Notes: a model not told the origin generated them from the sequence alone. A DNA stretch of 64,000 bases from Vesta saturnalis (GCA_036346205.1 JARFJB010001945.1:1353501-1417500); one strand, 5' to 3'. Counted from the first letter of the stretch, positions 44,873 through 57,593 are shown. Made by a program: numbers and translations.

Positions 44873-45940
44873 TTGTGTTTACCTAAAAAGAATATGGTAG
44901 GAGTACATTTTTCTAATAATGTAAAATTCGATATACTGACGTGTTACATTTTGTGTCAACGTAATTGTTCTGAAGCCGAAATAATGTATTTAAACAAATA
45001 TCCAGAAAGGCGTCAACCTCACAAAAGAACTTCTCGCACATTAGCAGTTAATCTAAAAGAATATGGTGCGTTCAACAAACCTGTAAAATCTCGCAAAAAA
45101 CCTTGCAATGAAGAAAAAGCCAATACTGTTTTATTAGCTGGAACGGAAAATCCAGAAGTTTCTACTAGGAAAATTAAAGAGGCAACTGGCATAGTCCATT
45201 CCACAGCTCATTATATTCTAAAGAAGGAGAAAGTACATCCATTTAAATTTAGAATTTGCGAAGGACTTCGACTAGGTGACCCAGAAAGACGTAGAATATT
45301 TTGCGAATGGTATACACGTCAATCTCAAGACAATGAATATTTTCCGAATAAAATAATATGGTCCGATGAAAGTATGGTTAATAATAATGGAATTTTTAAT
45401 CGTAGAAATGCTCATTATTGGGCAAGCGTAGATCCACGTCTGTACAAAACGGCCAAACACCAACACCGTTTCGGATTTAATATGTGGGCTGCTATATTCG
45501 GTACTCGAATTATAGGTCGTTTCATTTACCACGAGTCCTTAAATTCTGAACGTTACCAAATTTTACTCCAAAATGAATTAGAGATAGCTTTGAATGATTT
45601 GCCTTTCCAAGAAGTTGAAGGTTGTTGGTTTATGCAAGACGGTGCACCAGCACATAATTCCAGAGTTGTCAGAGAATACCTGTCAGTTAAATTTCCAGAA
45701 AGATGTATTGGCACTCATGCAAATGTACTGTGGCCAGCCCGTTTTCCAGATATAACACCTTTCGATTTTTTTCTTTGGGGATACATTAAAAATTACATTT
45801 ATGGAAACGATATTGAAAACGAAAACGAAGCGTTTGCTAGTATTACTCCTCAAATGCTGAAAAATGTTTTAGATGCTACAGTTAGAAGATGCTATTTATG
45901 TTTAGAGAATAACGGGAATCTTTTGGAACATCTTTTGTGA
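44873..45940 (+). CDS. Mariner-type transposase, intact, D-D(36)D
   Basis: 355 codons without interruption. Cut-and-paste transposase acting on its own inverted repeats. Residues 12-50 form the insect-type N-terminal domain (FSNNVKFDILTCYI ... YPERRQP). A helix-turn-helix lies at about 97-120 (STRKIKEATGIVHSTAHYIL). The DDE/D core has IIWSDES (Asp165), WFMQDGAPAHNS (Asp256) and PARFPDITPFDFFLWG (Asp293), with 36 residues between the second and third Asp. The C-terminal helices end in LLEHLL. The first ATG is at 44873, but a second at 44894 (MVGVHFSNN) matches the usual family start better. All catalytic residues are present, so it may be active or only recently silenced. Expression signals were not identified. 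Confidence 0.92.
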   Translation: MCLPKKNMVGVHFSNNVKFDILTCYILCQRNCSEAEIMYLNKYPERRQPHKRTSRTLAVNLKEYGAFNKPVKSRKKPCNEEKANTVLLAGTENPEVSTRKIKEATGIVHSTAHYILKKEKVHPFKFRICEGLRLGDPERRRIFCEWYTRQSQDNEYFPNKIIWSDESMVNNNGIFNRRNAHYWASVDPRLYKTAKHQHRFGFNMWAAIFGTRIIGRFIYHESLNSERYQILLQNELEIALNDLPFQEVEGCWFMQDGAPAHNSRVVREYLSVKFPERCIGTHANVLWPARFPDITPFDFFLWGYIKNYIYGNDIENENEAFASITPQMLKNVLDATVRRCYLCLENNGNLLEHLL

Positions 45941-45997
45941 GTTTATTAACGTTTAAAATAAATTTGTTTTTTATTTGTCTATCATTTAAAATTACAA

Positions 45998-46513
45998 AAC
46001 ATAATTTTATAATAATTTTACTGTTTTCTAATGTTTCTAGTATTAGTTTTAACTGTACGTTTTCGATTTTTTACATTGAATATGAATTTTCTCATCCGAA
46101 ACGTATCAAAAATATAAAGTGAGATATACCGTTGAATTCAGAATCATGGAGAGAATTTAAATACGGCAGAAATAATTTTTTCGTGTATTTAAAAAAATAA
46201 AGTTGATGATGGTTGCTAACAAACGAAAGGTTGTATCAAAAATTGAATAACAGCATTAAATAGAGCTAGAAAAGTGGCAATGAAAATGTGCTCTTCTTGT
46301 CTTGATAGTTTTTCAAATAAGGTCAGAAAAAAATAAAAACGAAAATCAGAAATTTTTTTTCAAATATCTCAAAAACTAAAAGAGATATTCGAGTTCTACA
46401 AAGACCATAAATACATCCTTTCAAATGCGTAACTTTTGTTCCATTTAACCGACCTTCTATCTCTTACCGTTTTCGAGATCCCCATAGTGGGCATCCTTAT
46501 CTTGGACACGGTG
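45998..46513. repeat. Right terminal inverted repeat of the intact mariner
   Basis: Begins CAAAACATAATTTTATAATA downstream of the transposase stop and ends CTTGGACACGGTG. Contains TTGATGATGGTTGCTAACAA-ACGAAAG at 46203-46229. Confidence 0.85.
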
Positions 46514-46840
46514 TATACTTTTTTAAGTGCCTAAAACGAAAATCCTAATTTGTTGTAATTAAAACGCTGTAGTAATAGCTCATTTTTAGAGTTTTCACTT
46601 TATATTAGAACTGAAAAATACAATCGTTTGCATGCTAAGGAAAAATATGAACCTCGTAGTGTATCAATTATTTAAATAAGTGGTTTTTCGGTCGAAGAGA
46701 GAAGAATTTTAAGAGGGTGTTTAGGAGGTCGACATAAGTAGAAAAAGCCAATTTAGATTCGAATTTTCGAGATATCCGGTTTGTTCACACAAAGGATAAT
46801 TACTCAAACCTCAAATAGCGAATATTACATTTATTTTTAT
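46514..46840. other. Intergenic
   Basis: Nothing recognised between the intact mariner and the next transposase remnant. Confidence 0.4.
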
Positions 46841-46844
46841 TTAT

Positions 46845-47515
46845 TATTAAAACTCCACCGTCAACGTTAATACGTTTACCAACTCTCCTGCTACTTCATG
46901 TTGTAGTACGTTCAAATGTGGGATGATTCTTTCTGCCAACTATTGCAGAGTTAACTATTCTGTAAACTGCTGCCTCTCTTGCTTATATTGGCGTACTATA
47001 TTCAATCTATTTTAACCATTCACATAGGGAGTAATCAAAAGGGGCAACTCTTGTTACCTAGGTGGCTAGCTTTGTGAGCCATCTCACCTAACCCAGCGAT
47101 TAGGAAATTGAATATTTCTTAAATTTTGCATTGTATGATTCAAATGAGAAGAGGGTTAAAAGCACATGTGTGATCGAGTTACCAAAGGAATATCGCCCAA
47201 AATTTGGGGCAGATGGTTTCTTCAGAATAGTAAAAGTCGTTGGCGAGTGAGACGCTCATCAGGTATGAAGAGGTCAAATATTATTGGTCATACAGGAATA
47301 ATAAAACGATGTTGGACACGTTTCTCAACTGTTGTGTGCGGATTTTCATTTGACCATCGATTAATATTGTGTAAAGTGTTAATCCTATTGTGTGTGACTT
47401 AGGCTTTATCACTAAATAAAATGTACTTTTACAATCTTCGATTATGACAAAACGATACTCAAAGCTCTAATTTAATTCTGTATCACCAGACAGATACTTT
47501 TTAAATCACCTCTCT
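46845..47515 (-). pseudogene. Heavily decayed mariner-type transposase
   Basis: Minus strand across frames: YILFSDKA (first Asp, about 47430) and INRWSNENPHTTVEKRVQHR, then RNHLPQILGDIPLVTRSHMC (47240-47166). VAPFDYSLCEWLK follows near 47030, corresponding to the third catalytic block (LTPLDFFLWG.LK), and REAAVYRIVNSAIVGRKNHP with TFERTTT is the C terminus near 46960-46900. The second-Asp block is unreadable. Many stops. The plus-strand frame at 47166-47402 is its antisense shadow. Confidence 0.65.
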
Positions 47516-47521
47516 ATTCGG

Positions 47522-47969
47522 AATTATTCTATAACGGACGACAGCAGCAAGTACTTGTATGAGAGTCGATTAACACAAAAAATATTAAATAAATGCACCA
47601 ACGAATCAGACACAGTAAAACAATGATGAAAAAAAATAAAAACTAATATTCACGAAGCAGCAGAAGAAACCCTTGGAACTAGAGAAGAAAACATAAATGC
47701 CGCCCATAGCATAAAACCCTGGTTCACAAACGAAGTTAACTAGCAGAAGAAAAACGAAGAGCATTTTTACGATACAGAAGCAACAAAACCGAAAATGAAT
47801 ACAAAACTTATATTGAGACTAGAAATAGGGTCAATGCAAGAATCAATGAAATAAAGAATGACTACTGATAACGTTTTACAAAAGAAATGGAAAGCGACCT
47901 ATATGGCGCACAAAAAAAGATTTGAAAATTACTACGGAGGCGGAAAAACACGTTAATGAATATAAGGAA
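47522..47969 (+). pseudogene. LINE 3, part before RT (upstream of the Helitron)
   Basis: Frames give YLYESRLTQKILNKCTNESD, then IHEAAEETLGTREENINAAH with SIKPWFTNEV, EEKRRAFLRYRSNKTENEYK, NRVNARINEIKNDY and FTKEMESDLYGAQKK. This is the linker ahead of the RT in a group of insect non-LTR elements. The sequence stops at the Helitron border AAGGAA|TC and resumes at 50412. The endonuclease part is missing. Confidence 0.8.
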
Positions 47970-49270
<1,301 letters not shown>

Positions 49271-50411
49271 AAATCACTCATTCACTGATAATCATCGCAT
49301 AGTTCGACGGATCTACTTCAAATTTTGACAGGACCTTCCTTTTGTGCCCTAGACGTCGAAAGTGCCAAAAAAGTAAAAAAAAAGGATTTTTTGAGCAAAA
49401 CGGCGCCCCGCGTCCGAAATATCAACTCGATCGAAAAAATCTCGGACACGTCGATTTTTATTTTCAGTCTGCCGTCTTGTCCGATGGTCAAAAAAATTTT
49501 ACAGTGCCGTGCGGCCGGATGTGGGTGGAAGTCATAACTGATATATTAACCCTAAACCGTTGGTCCTGGAGACCTGAAATTTGGAGGGTGTGTTCTTTGT
49601 GAAGTGTAGGTATCCACTAACAAAGGGTTTTTTCGCAATTCTACTCCTAAGAGGGTGAAATGGGGGGTTGAATTTTTTTGTGAAACTTTTTATTCTATGG
49701 GTCGATTCACTCGAAAATTGGTACACATATTCTTCAATTAAAATTATGACGCGTAATTTAGCGGCCAAAAAATTCCTAAGGTACAATTTAAGTGTTAGTT
49801 CAATTTTTTTCAATATCTGAATAACGATTCATTTTATTAGAAAAAGTGTAGACATACTTTTTAAAGAACATTTAATTTTACATAACTTTCTTAACATAAT
49901 GCAAGGTAACTCAAAAAAATAATTAAATATGAATGAAAATGGTTAAAATGTATTATTGATATTTTATAGAAGCGGGCGGCTTTGAAATTTTTTTTTAAGT
50001 TAACATGTCTACCTGAAATGAAGCTTTAAACGTCATTCTAACATAGATTACTGTTTTTGTTTTTACAATGTTGCTTGTTTTCGTTATGAATTTATGAGAG
50101 GTTGAAATTTGTTTTAATTTTTACCTTCCCACTTACATATACATATGTAGGTATAGAAGGTTATGCAATCGACGTTTTAAGTTAGAATCTATACTTGAAA
50201 TCAAATAAGAATAAAGTAGAGGGCGCTTGAATTCAAGTTATGTTTACACTGCTATAATGTATATATGGCGGCAAAATAATAACAAGCAAGTCATTGTCCA
50301 AGTTTGGTGACAAATTCATTCACGCAATTTACTCACTTGGCAACAATAGTTTCAATCACTGATGTATTCAAAGTTGCTGTATACCGTAGCGAAGCACGGG
50401 TATTCCGCTAG

Positions 50412-52030
50412 TTAACTATAATAACCAAAGAACAGTGGGTGGAACATTTCAATAAGCTGTTTAACAATAATGAAACAATTATCAGTACGAATGAACGAAG
50501 TAGAGAAGAAGATAATGCACTAATAATAGACGAAGCACAAGTAATATACAGTATAAAAAAATTAAAGAATATAAAAGCGCCAAGTGAAGATAAAATATTT
50601 AATGAACTAGTGAAATACGGGGGAAATCATCTAATCCCGGAAATAACTACCCTCTTTCAAAAAATCACAGACTACCGTACAATACCACAGGTTGGGAAAA
50701 AGAGCATCACCATCCCCGGCTTTAAAAGACGCAACAGAAGAGATCCCAGAAACTATAGAGGAATAACGCTTTTAGGATCTATACTAAAATTGTATACAAG
50801 CATCTCTAAAAATAAGTTAAATGAAATAATCCCGATCAGTGAAGCGCAGCAAGGCTTCAGGCGGAATCGTTCAACCACAGGCGCCATATTTATCATGCGA
50901 CAGATCAGAGAATAAGCGCTAAAGTACTATAAATCAGCTTTCTTATACTTCATCGATCTAACTCAAGCATTCGATAGTCAGATTATCAACGAAGAGTAAG
51001 GTCCACCTAAGATAACACACATCATAAAGGAGTTTAACACAGACAACATAACAAAAATAAGAGTAAATAACGAACTTACCCAATAAATACCGCTAACAAC
51101 GGGACTGCGTCAAGGAGATAGTTTAAGCCCCTTCTTGTTCAACTTGATAATGGATAAAATAATTAAAGACGTTAAAACAGTTAGTAGGGGATACAGAATG
51201 GGTACTGAAGGAATTAAGATAATATGTTACGCCGACGATGCAGTGTTACTGGCGGAAAATGAGAACGACCTACAGCGTATTTTAACAAATTCCATTTGAC
51301 AGCAGCAAAATACAATATGGAAATCAATGTAGGAAAAACGAAATGTATCACCCTATCAAAGGAACATGACTGTCAATAATAAACCCATAGAACAAGTAAT
51401 GCAATACAATTACCCAGTCATAGACTTATCAAATCATGGTGATATATACAGGGAAGTGTTTAAACAAACCAGTAAAGCCGAATCTATTTCGGGTTGTATG
51501 AAGGACATAATATGGAGAAACAAAAATATGGACACGAACAGTAAGGTCAGAATATACAAAACCTGTGGAAGACCCATCATGACGTATGCAACCGAAACAA
51601 GGGTGGATACAGCTAAAACCAAAAGACTATTAAGAACAAACGAAATGAAAGTATTAAGACAAATAGCGGGAAAATCACTGAGGGATGGAATATAAGAAAT
51701 GAAACAATCAGAGATACATGCAGAACTGAAGATATCGTACACTGGGGAGGGCAAAGAAGAAGACAATGGAGAGAACATGTACAGAGGATGGACGATGGCA
51801 GAATCGCGAAGGTAGCAATGAACCAAAAGCCAGGTGGATCAAGGCTGCCGGGCAGACCACCAAAGAGATGGTTGGACAGTTGGACTTCAACGTCACAAGA
51901 TTAAGGCTAAACGATTGGAAACCAAAAAAATACACTTTGTAACCGCGGGTCTTATCTATGTAACCGATATCCTGTAAATTAAAGATTTCTTAGAAATGCT
52001 GGACCTTAATGCATCGTACCTAAAAGCTAA
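50412..52030 (+). pseudogene. LINE 3 reverse transcriptase and C-terminal domain
   Basis: Continues directly from 47969. EQWVEHFNKLFNNNET, IKKLKNIKAPSEDKIFNELV, NYRGITLLGSILKLYTSISK, QQGFRRNRSTTGAIFIMRQI, then FLYFIDLTQAFDSQIINEE (first Asp), TGLRQGDSLSPFLFNLIMDK and CYADDAVLLAENENDLQRIL with YADD at 51228-51239. The tail has WRNKNMDTNSKVRIYKTCGR with PIMTYATETRVDTAKTKRLL. Stops at about 50914 and 50999 and frameshifts near 51290, 51360 and 51695 kill it. The catalytic box is intact. The clade is not assigned. Confidence 0.88.
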
Positions 52031-53015
52031 ACTCTTTGTTTAAACCTAAAATTCTTATCGAAATACTCCGACACATTGTCGTCTAAAACGTCTTAATAAA
52101 CAACGGAGTATGCTTTTCTGCACTTTCTTTAAGTACAAAGTAACATGGTTATACGACTCAATTTAATTATATTAAACGTAATTTCCCTTTCAACAAACGA
52201 AAATTTCTAAAACTTACCATAAGGAAAATAACTATTATTTACAAAGAAACTAATTAATTCTTCCTCTCAAATTAGTAAAAGGGTTTCATTAATAATCTTA
52301 ATTTAAACTTCCATCTAAATTTGATAAACAACCGAAACTTTAGTTTTGGTTTTCAAAAAAAAAGGAAGATTCTAAATACGATTACTGTCTATAGAAATTC
52401 GAAAACTTCCAAAATACGTGAAAGACAAAATAAACCGTTACAATCGAAAAGCTTCCCAAAGAACTTATGCGTTATCAAGTTCAATTACATGAATTTACAC
52501 AACATTTCAGATGTACGGTATTAACAAATATGTTATAATTTCGAAATTAACGACAAATATGTGATAAAACAATAGCCATGTGACATTGGATTGAACTATT
52601 CATTCAGGTTCAATCTGAATTTTCATTTTGAAACAATTCTACAAAATATAGGTTATATTTTCTCTGGAATTATAATATTATTAATAACAATTAGTTTTAT
52701 TATCGTAAAGCTTTACGAACAGTTAAGTACAGTTTCATTTGCATTCATTTGCTGAAGCTAAACAGCAAATATTATTTCCATTTATTGAATATACAAATAG
52801 ATACAGCAGTTGTTTCATTTAGTGAGTGTACATATGATACTAAAGTACAAGTTTCTGGATTTTTCGTATTTTATTTAATAAAAGCAAGTGGTGCTGGACA
52901 AACTGCAGATCTATTTTGTAGCTGTGGTTCTATCTCCGAAATCCCTTACAACCTGTTAATAAAATAAAACCGAAGCGTTCGCAATTTACAATATACAGTA
53001 AGTAAAAACTATTAC

Positions 53016-53073
<58 letters not shown>

Positions 53074-53830
53074 TAATTATTCTGCACCCTAATATGTTAA
53101 TTTTTGCTTTGACAAATTTAAAGTTATAGCCGATTTAGTGGTGTACGTCTTTAAAAGTTTTATTGTGGTATAATTATTATCGTTGATAAGGTAAACATTT
53201 TAATTATCAAGCGGTAGTACCATTTTAAATTTGAGTGTACTCTATTGTATTGTATTAAGATAAGATTCAGTATTCTTCTTTCTATGGAAAACTTCTGAAA
53301 GATTATATATTTCATGTATTGATTACATTGAATTTAACTAAAACACATAACAAAGACATTTATTAAACGGAAATACAATCAGTATTGTTTATTTATATTT
53401 GTAATGGGAAATCGTAATTTTGTTTTTAATTAAAAGCTATAAACACAGCACACGGTAAAAATGTTTACTTATCAGAAACAGATTGCATACAACCCTAATG
53501 GTAAAAACATTATTTGTTTTGTTTATAAAAAACCAAACAACTTTTAACAACGTGCAAATAGGAAATAATAATGGCTTTTAAATAACCCCATTCATTTTCG
53601 TTGAGTAATTTTCAGGATCTATAAATACATCTATCAGGTGAACTTTTACAGAATAAACAAATAGAGAAAGATTGGATCAAAATTTGTGAGCAAATACTGA
53701 TTTCAACACAAACCAGACGTGTAAATAATTCTAGATGTTTACTTTAAACCCTTTGGCAAGAGGTGATTGAAAACTTCAATACGCTTAATCGCAGGAAGCA
53801 CTACAAGATATACATTTACATGTGAATACT
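52031..53830. other. AT-rich intergenic or intronic DNA
   Basis: No gene seen apart from the TA microsatellite at 53018-53072. If the exon at 53834 belongs to an active gene, this is intron. Confidence 0.45.
53018..53072. repeat. (TA)n microsatellite
   Basis: About 54 bases of TA; no Helitron 5' block follows it, so it seems to be an independent microsatellite. Confidence 0.9.
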
Positions 53831-53833
53831 TAC

Positions 53834-53995
53834 AAGTGCAGGCCACAAAACAGAGGTCTGTAAAGAAGTAAAGGGATCAGTTCGATCGCCCCAGGACAAC
53901 CCTTGTTCAACCAGAAACAGGTGAAAAAGGTCTTCTTTGTATATATTGATCCATTCTCTTCTATGCCATTCGACACCGTCATATTCCACCAAAAC
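53834..53995 (-). CDS. Kdm3: Internal exon resembling lysine demethylase 3 (KDM3/JMJD1)
   Basis: 162 bases, open throughout, bounded by a strong acceptor (TTTTTTATTGTAG before 53995) and a consensus donor (CTT|GTAAGT, exon end 53834). The 54 codons read VLVEYDGVEWHRREWINIYK ... HLFLVEQGLSWG ... VLWPAL. This pattern (VLVE[YF]....W..R.W...Y, FLVE..L.W..R.DP, QWPAL) matches the conserved N-terminal part of KDM3 proteins, histone H3K9 demethylases acting in the nucleus; the JmjC catalytic domain would be encoded elsewhere. Codon composition is visibly more GC-rich than the surroundings and nothing is broken. I found no further exon with confidence; neighbouring exons probably lie outside the window or far across TE-filled introns. 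The family call is from memory and needs a search. Confidence 0.65.
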
Positions 53996-54950
53996 CTACA
54001 ATAAAAAAGAGTCTAAGGTTATCATCATTGATCACAGTCGTCTCAAAATAACATAACCTTCATTATCTTACTGTGTACACTCTTATGTAATATTCTAAAA
54101 ATTTAATAAATAATTGCGCTATTATAAACATCGAAAAAAAAATTAAATTGCGTGTGGCAAATTTTTTGTATAATGTAGTTTATGTACTTTTTCGCGTGCG
54201 GCTCAAGTATGGCGTTATCTGATTGAAGTGAGTAGTTATACGAAGAATAAACATGCACATTTTTAATTCGTATTAAATATAATAGGAACGCACTTTCCTT
54301 TACAGGGAATTCTAAAATTATAACTTTAATCAAGAGTCATAATAAGAATGAGTTTTGAGAAAGGTTTAATAAATATTTATGCGTTCACGGTTGACTGTCC
54401 TCCATATTTGGTAGGTAACCTTGAACATTCCAATTTGTGTTTTTACTGATCATCAATTCACACTTCCTCCGGAGTATTTTTCTTAATTTAATAGTTATAA
54501 TTAATTTTTTAGTAAAATTAGTGCGACGATTGTAGTAATGTTTATTCTATACAATGAGCTTGATCGATTGCCCATTTAACAAGCAACTCTATTTTGCATA
54601 CCACTTATACATTTCAACGGGGATGATGCAAACTAATGCAACTTGGATAATCATCTTTATATATCAAGGCGTAATCGGCAGAATACTTAAAAATGTGTAA
54701 GTGAGAATGTAATAATAAACTAGGTAGGTATATTATAAAGTAAATAAAGGAAAAATTACGTCATAAATTGAAATTAAGTACATTTCAACATTAAATCAAA
54801 AATTACTTTTTTGTTTTGTACCGATTAAAAAACGTTTTTTATTATAAAGAGTTTGACTTCATTATTATTCATTATTATATGCAATATAGTACAGCTAATT
54901 GGAATACATTCCTTATCTACAAAATCTTTCGATGGAGGAATGTAACGCCT
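53996..54950. other. Probable intron or intergenic DNA
   Basis: AT-rich; no coding block recognised on either strand. Confidence 0.45.
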
Positions 54951-54954
54951 ATAT

Positions 54955-55797
54955 ACAGAGTCCGTCAGAAAAATGTATATACACTTTAACAGATTATACG
55001 GATTACGGCAACAATGTTTAGTATGATGTTTCATTAAAAGATGTCGTTACTCATATGGCTGTAGGTGTAAATGCAACAATGTCAAGAGTACGATTGTAAA
55101 ACAAAACGAAAGAAAATGGCCGGTGGACGATTGATATTCGAGCCGTTGAAGTGCAGCGGCCGTGGTATCAACAAATGGTAACTGAAGGTCAACAATTTGT
55201 GAGGAAGGTAGTGTGAACTGATGAGGCCATTTTGAAACTTAATGGATCAGTGAATCAGCATAACTGCGTGTACGGGGCACCGTAAAATCCTTATGTTCAT
55301 GTCGATAAGGCGGTCAATCTACCTGGGGTTCATGTGTGCTGTGGACTATCATCTAGGGGCTTAGTAGGACCCTTTTTCTTTGAAGGTACTGACACTGGAG
55401 AAATTTACCTGGAAATGTTACGCTCATCAATTTTGCCAGTTGTACGTGCGCCTTATGGAGCTAATGAAGAGGTCTTCTACCAACAGAACGGGGCGCCACC
55501 ACACTAATATCTAGCCGTACGAGCTTTACTGGATGACAATTTTCAGGAACACTGGATTGGGCGAAGAGGGCCCATTGAGTTCCCTCCACAATCACCACAT
55601 ATAACTCCTATGGACTTTTCCTTGTGGGGAACTGTGAAAGATCAAGTATACCGACGTAAGCCACGCACATTTAAAGTAACCGTGTGCTGAATTGAAGGCA
55701 GTACAACATGTGTGATCAGTATTTAAATGTAAAATAAACACATAAGTAACACTTTTTGTTTTTTAAAGTCTGTATACATTTTTCTGACGGACTCTGT
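54955..55797 (+). mobile_element. Short-TIR mariner-type element
   Basis: Ends ACAGAGTCCGTCAGAAAAAT (54955) and ATTTTTCTGACGGACTCTGT (about 55778-55797) form inverted repeats of about 28-30 bases, with TA outside each. Length about 0.84 kb, with one transposase remnant. Distinct from the long-TIR elements of the window. Confidence 0.88.
55045..55740 (+). pseudogene. Mariner-type transposase with mutated active site
   Basis: Plus strand, one frame mostly: WYQQMVTEGQQFVRKVV, then TDEAIFKLNGSVNQHNCVYG (first Asp present; a TGA replaces the preceding Trp), GLSSRGLVGPFFFEGTDTGE, FYQQNGAPPH (second Asp replaced by Asn) and IEFPPQSPHITPMDFSLWGT (third Asp replaced by His). Two of the three catalytic residues are lost, besides several stops. 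The N-terminal DNA-binding half is largely deleted. Confidence 0.88.
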
Positions 55798-55799
55798 AT

Positions 55800-56885
55800 G
55801 TCATCAAAGTTCAACTAAATTAATAGCGGCGTGCATGAACCTTCGGTTATACCGGAAGTAGGTATCAACTAGCTTATTTAAATAGAACTCCGAGTATGTT
55901 ATTAGGTAGCGCAGCAGAATGGAACCACCTTATAATTTTACTGACCGTTAGCCTGGCCACCCGTCTGCTCTGGCCGCCCCCCGATCGTCCGTCAGTGGCA
56001 TACCTCAAAAGCGGCTCAAACTTTTCAAGATCTAATTTTTGAATTTTATACATATGATGACTGTCACGAAGAGTATGTTTTTCGGGGCGTCACGACGTGA
56101 CTTGACCGATCTCAACCAAATTCGGTAGGTGGGTGGGTCATCTTAGTGGATACACAAGTGGATAAACAAGGTTATTGGGCGTATATGAACGAGCAGTCGG
56201 TTCGTGACGTAATTTGACGGCGGGGATATCTAACTACGACTCGCACAAAAAGAGCATCGCAACGTTCTCGTGGAGGAACCTCCCAAACAACTCTACAGAT
56301 TTTCGCACCAATTTCTTCCTCAAAATTAGACATTGGTGCAATTTAGGTTAGACTATTATCTCTATCACCTTTACTCTATCGTTCAGTTTACTATGGAGTT
56401 CATGCCTCCCAAGATTGGTCGTTTTTGTGTGCAAGATTCCCATTTCTGCTAACGTTCTCCATCACGTACTTTCGATTATAGTCAAGAATCAAATGGTCCT
56501 AAAAATTTCTCTCCCAGTACGTTGGCCACCAAATAGAATCACACGTTTTAAAAAGTAGTCTAAAATTAATTGCATCGATTTCATAATTTTATTAAAAATT
56601 CAGTAGGTATGCGTGTATTGGCATTTACAACTACTCTAACAGAGCTAAATCACATTTGGCACGCATTCATTCAAGACTGTCAAGACAGTAGACGGCCAAA
56701 CAAGAATGAGGAGTACGGTTGAAACTGTAACAAGCCACTGGTGCCAGCAGAACTTCGGCCCACAAAGTCACAATGCGTTTATATATGGTTATAAAAGTTG
56801 CGCTTTTCGTAATAACTATATTAAATTACGGTATTTAAACGTAAAATGAATAAAATAAAATATGTCTACTTTAGTATTTAAATAT
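55800..56885. other. Unrecognised, partly GC-richer sequence
   Basis: Patches such as TGGCCGCCCCCCGATCG (55971) and GGCGTCACGACGTGACTTGA (56084) stand out from the AT-rich background but carry no readable frame. Possibly part of the LTR element to the right or of an unknown repeat. Confidence 0.35.
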
Positions 56886-56914
56886 TATAATTTTCCAATA
56901 TAAGCTTGGCTTCA

Positions 56915-57430
56915 TCAACCACGTGGCTTACGAGCCGCCACTGATATCAACCAATCCTAATTCCATCGGATAAAACGGACGAATGTTTTTCATTAATATT
57001 TTCAGTTGCTTATGTTCAGATAGTCTGCCAAAAATGATAGTTAAGTATGTCTCTATAGATTCCGTCGGACCTCGTATTCTTCTCTTAAGGTCTGCAATCA
57101 ACTTCTCCTTATAATCGGTAAGTTGAAATTCGTGTCTGGGTTGCTTTACTAATTTACTCTAGTTTTTCACTCGCTTATTGTCCTATACTAAACTAACGTT
57201 AAATCGGTCCACTGCTGACAGTTGTGAAACATGTCGCGATCCACACAACTTTTCCACTCTGTCTAAATATTCATTAAAAGGCAGTCCTGATGTTTCGGAA
57301 AATGTTGAACTGCATTTTGTCACATTGAGATATTTTCTACAGTGTGTTCTTCAGATTCCTCTTTTTCTCAGCTCTGTAGTGATTTTTGCTAAATTTTCTA
57401 CCACACGGCATTCTTATAACATCCAGTGCA
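56915..57430 (-). pseudogene. Gag capsid remnant of a Ty3/gypsy-type LTR retrotransposon
   Basis: Minus strand from about 57400: STFSETSGLPFNEYLDRVEK and LCGSRHVSQLSAVDRF, then after two stops SKLVKQPRHEFQLTDYKEKL, LKRRIRGPTESIETYLTIIF and LKILMKNIRPFYPMELGLVD. The order and spacing (F..F...VE.L, L...FRHEFQ..DY, I..R.QGP.ESI..Y, LL.NI.P.Y...L) are those of the Arc/gypsy-type gag capsid fold. Protease, RT and integrase are not seen, and LTRs were not identified. About 25 residues between the two halves appear degraded. Confidence 0.75.
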
Positions 57431-57461
57431 TTATTTTAAGCGGTCTAATTAAACTCATGTA

Positions 57462-57593
57462 TACACACACACACGCACACTCGCACGCGCACGCGCAAGC
57501 GCACGCGCACGTGCACGCGCACGCCCCAGCGCCCGCGCGCACTCGCACGCGCACACGCGCACGCACACGCACACGCACACACACACACACACG
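57462..57593. repeat. CA/CG-rich microsatellite
   Basis: Alternating ACAC, GCAC and CGCGC runs of about 130 bases. The open frames over it (His-Ala or Val-Cys-Val repeats) are products of the repeat. Alternating purine-pyrimidine DNA of this kind can adopt Z form. Confidence 0.95.

Larger units (their letters stand above)
44208..46513 (+). mobile_element. Mariner-type transposon with intact transposase and about 520-bp inverted repeats
   Basis: The left end is TA-CACCGTGTCCAAGATAAG, the right end CTTATCTTGGACACGGTG-TA. Inverted repeats extend to about 44725 and from about 45998, roughly 95 percent identical over the outer 170 bases. One uninterrupted transposase gene lies between them. It is inserted immediately beside a Penelope fragment. 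This is the youngest-looking DNA transposon of the window, yet the substitutions between its ends show it is not from this generation. Confidence 0.95.
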
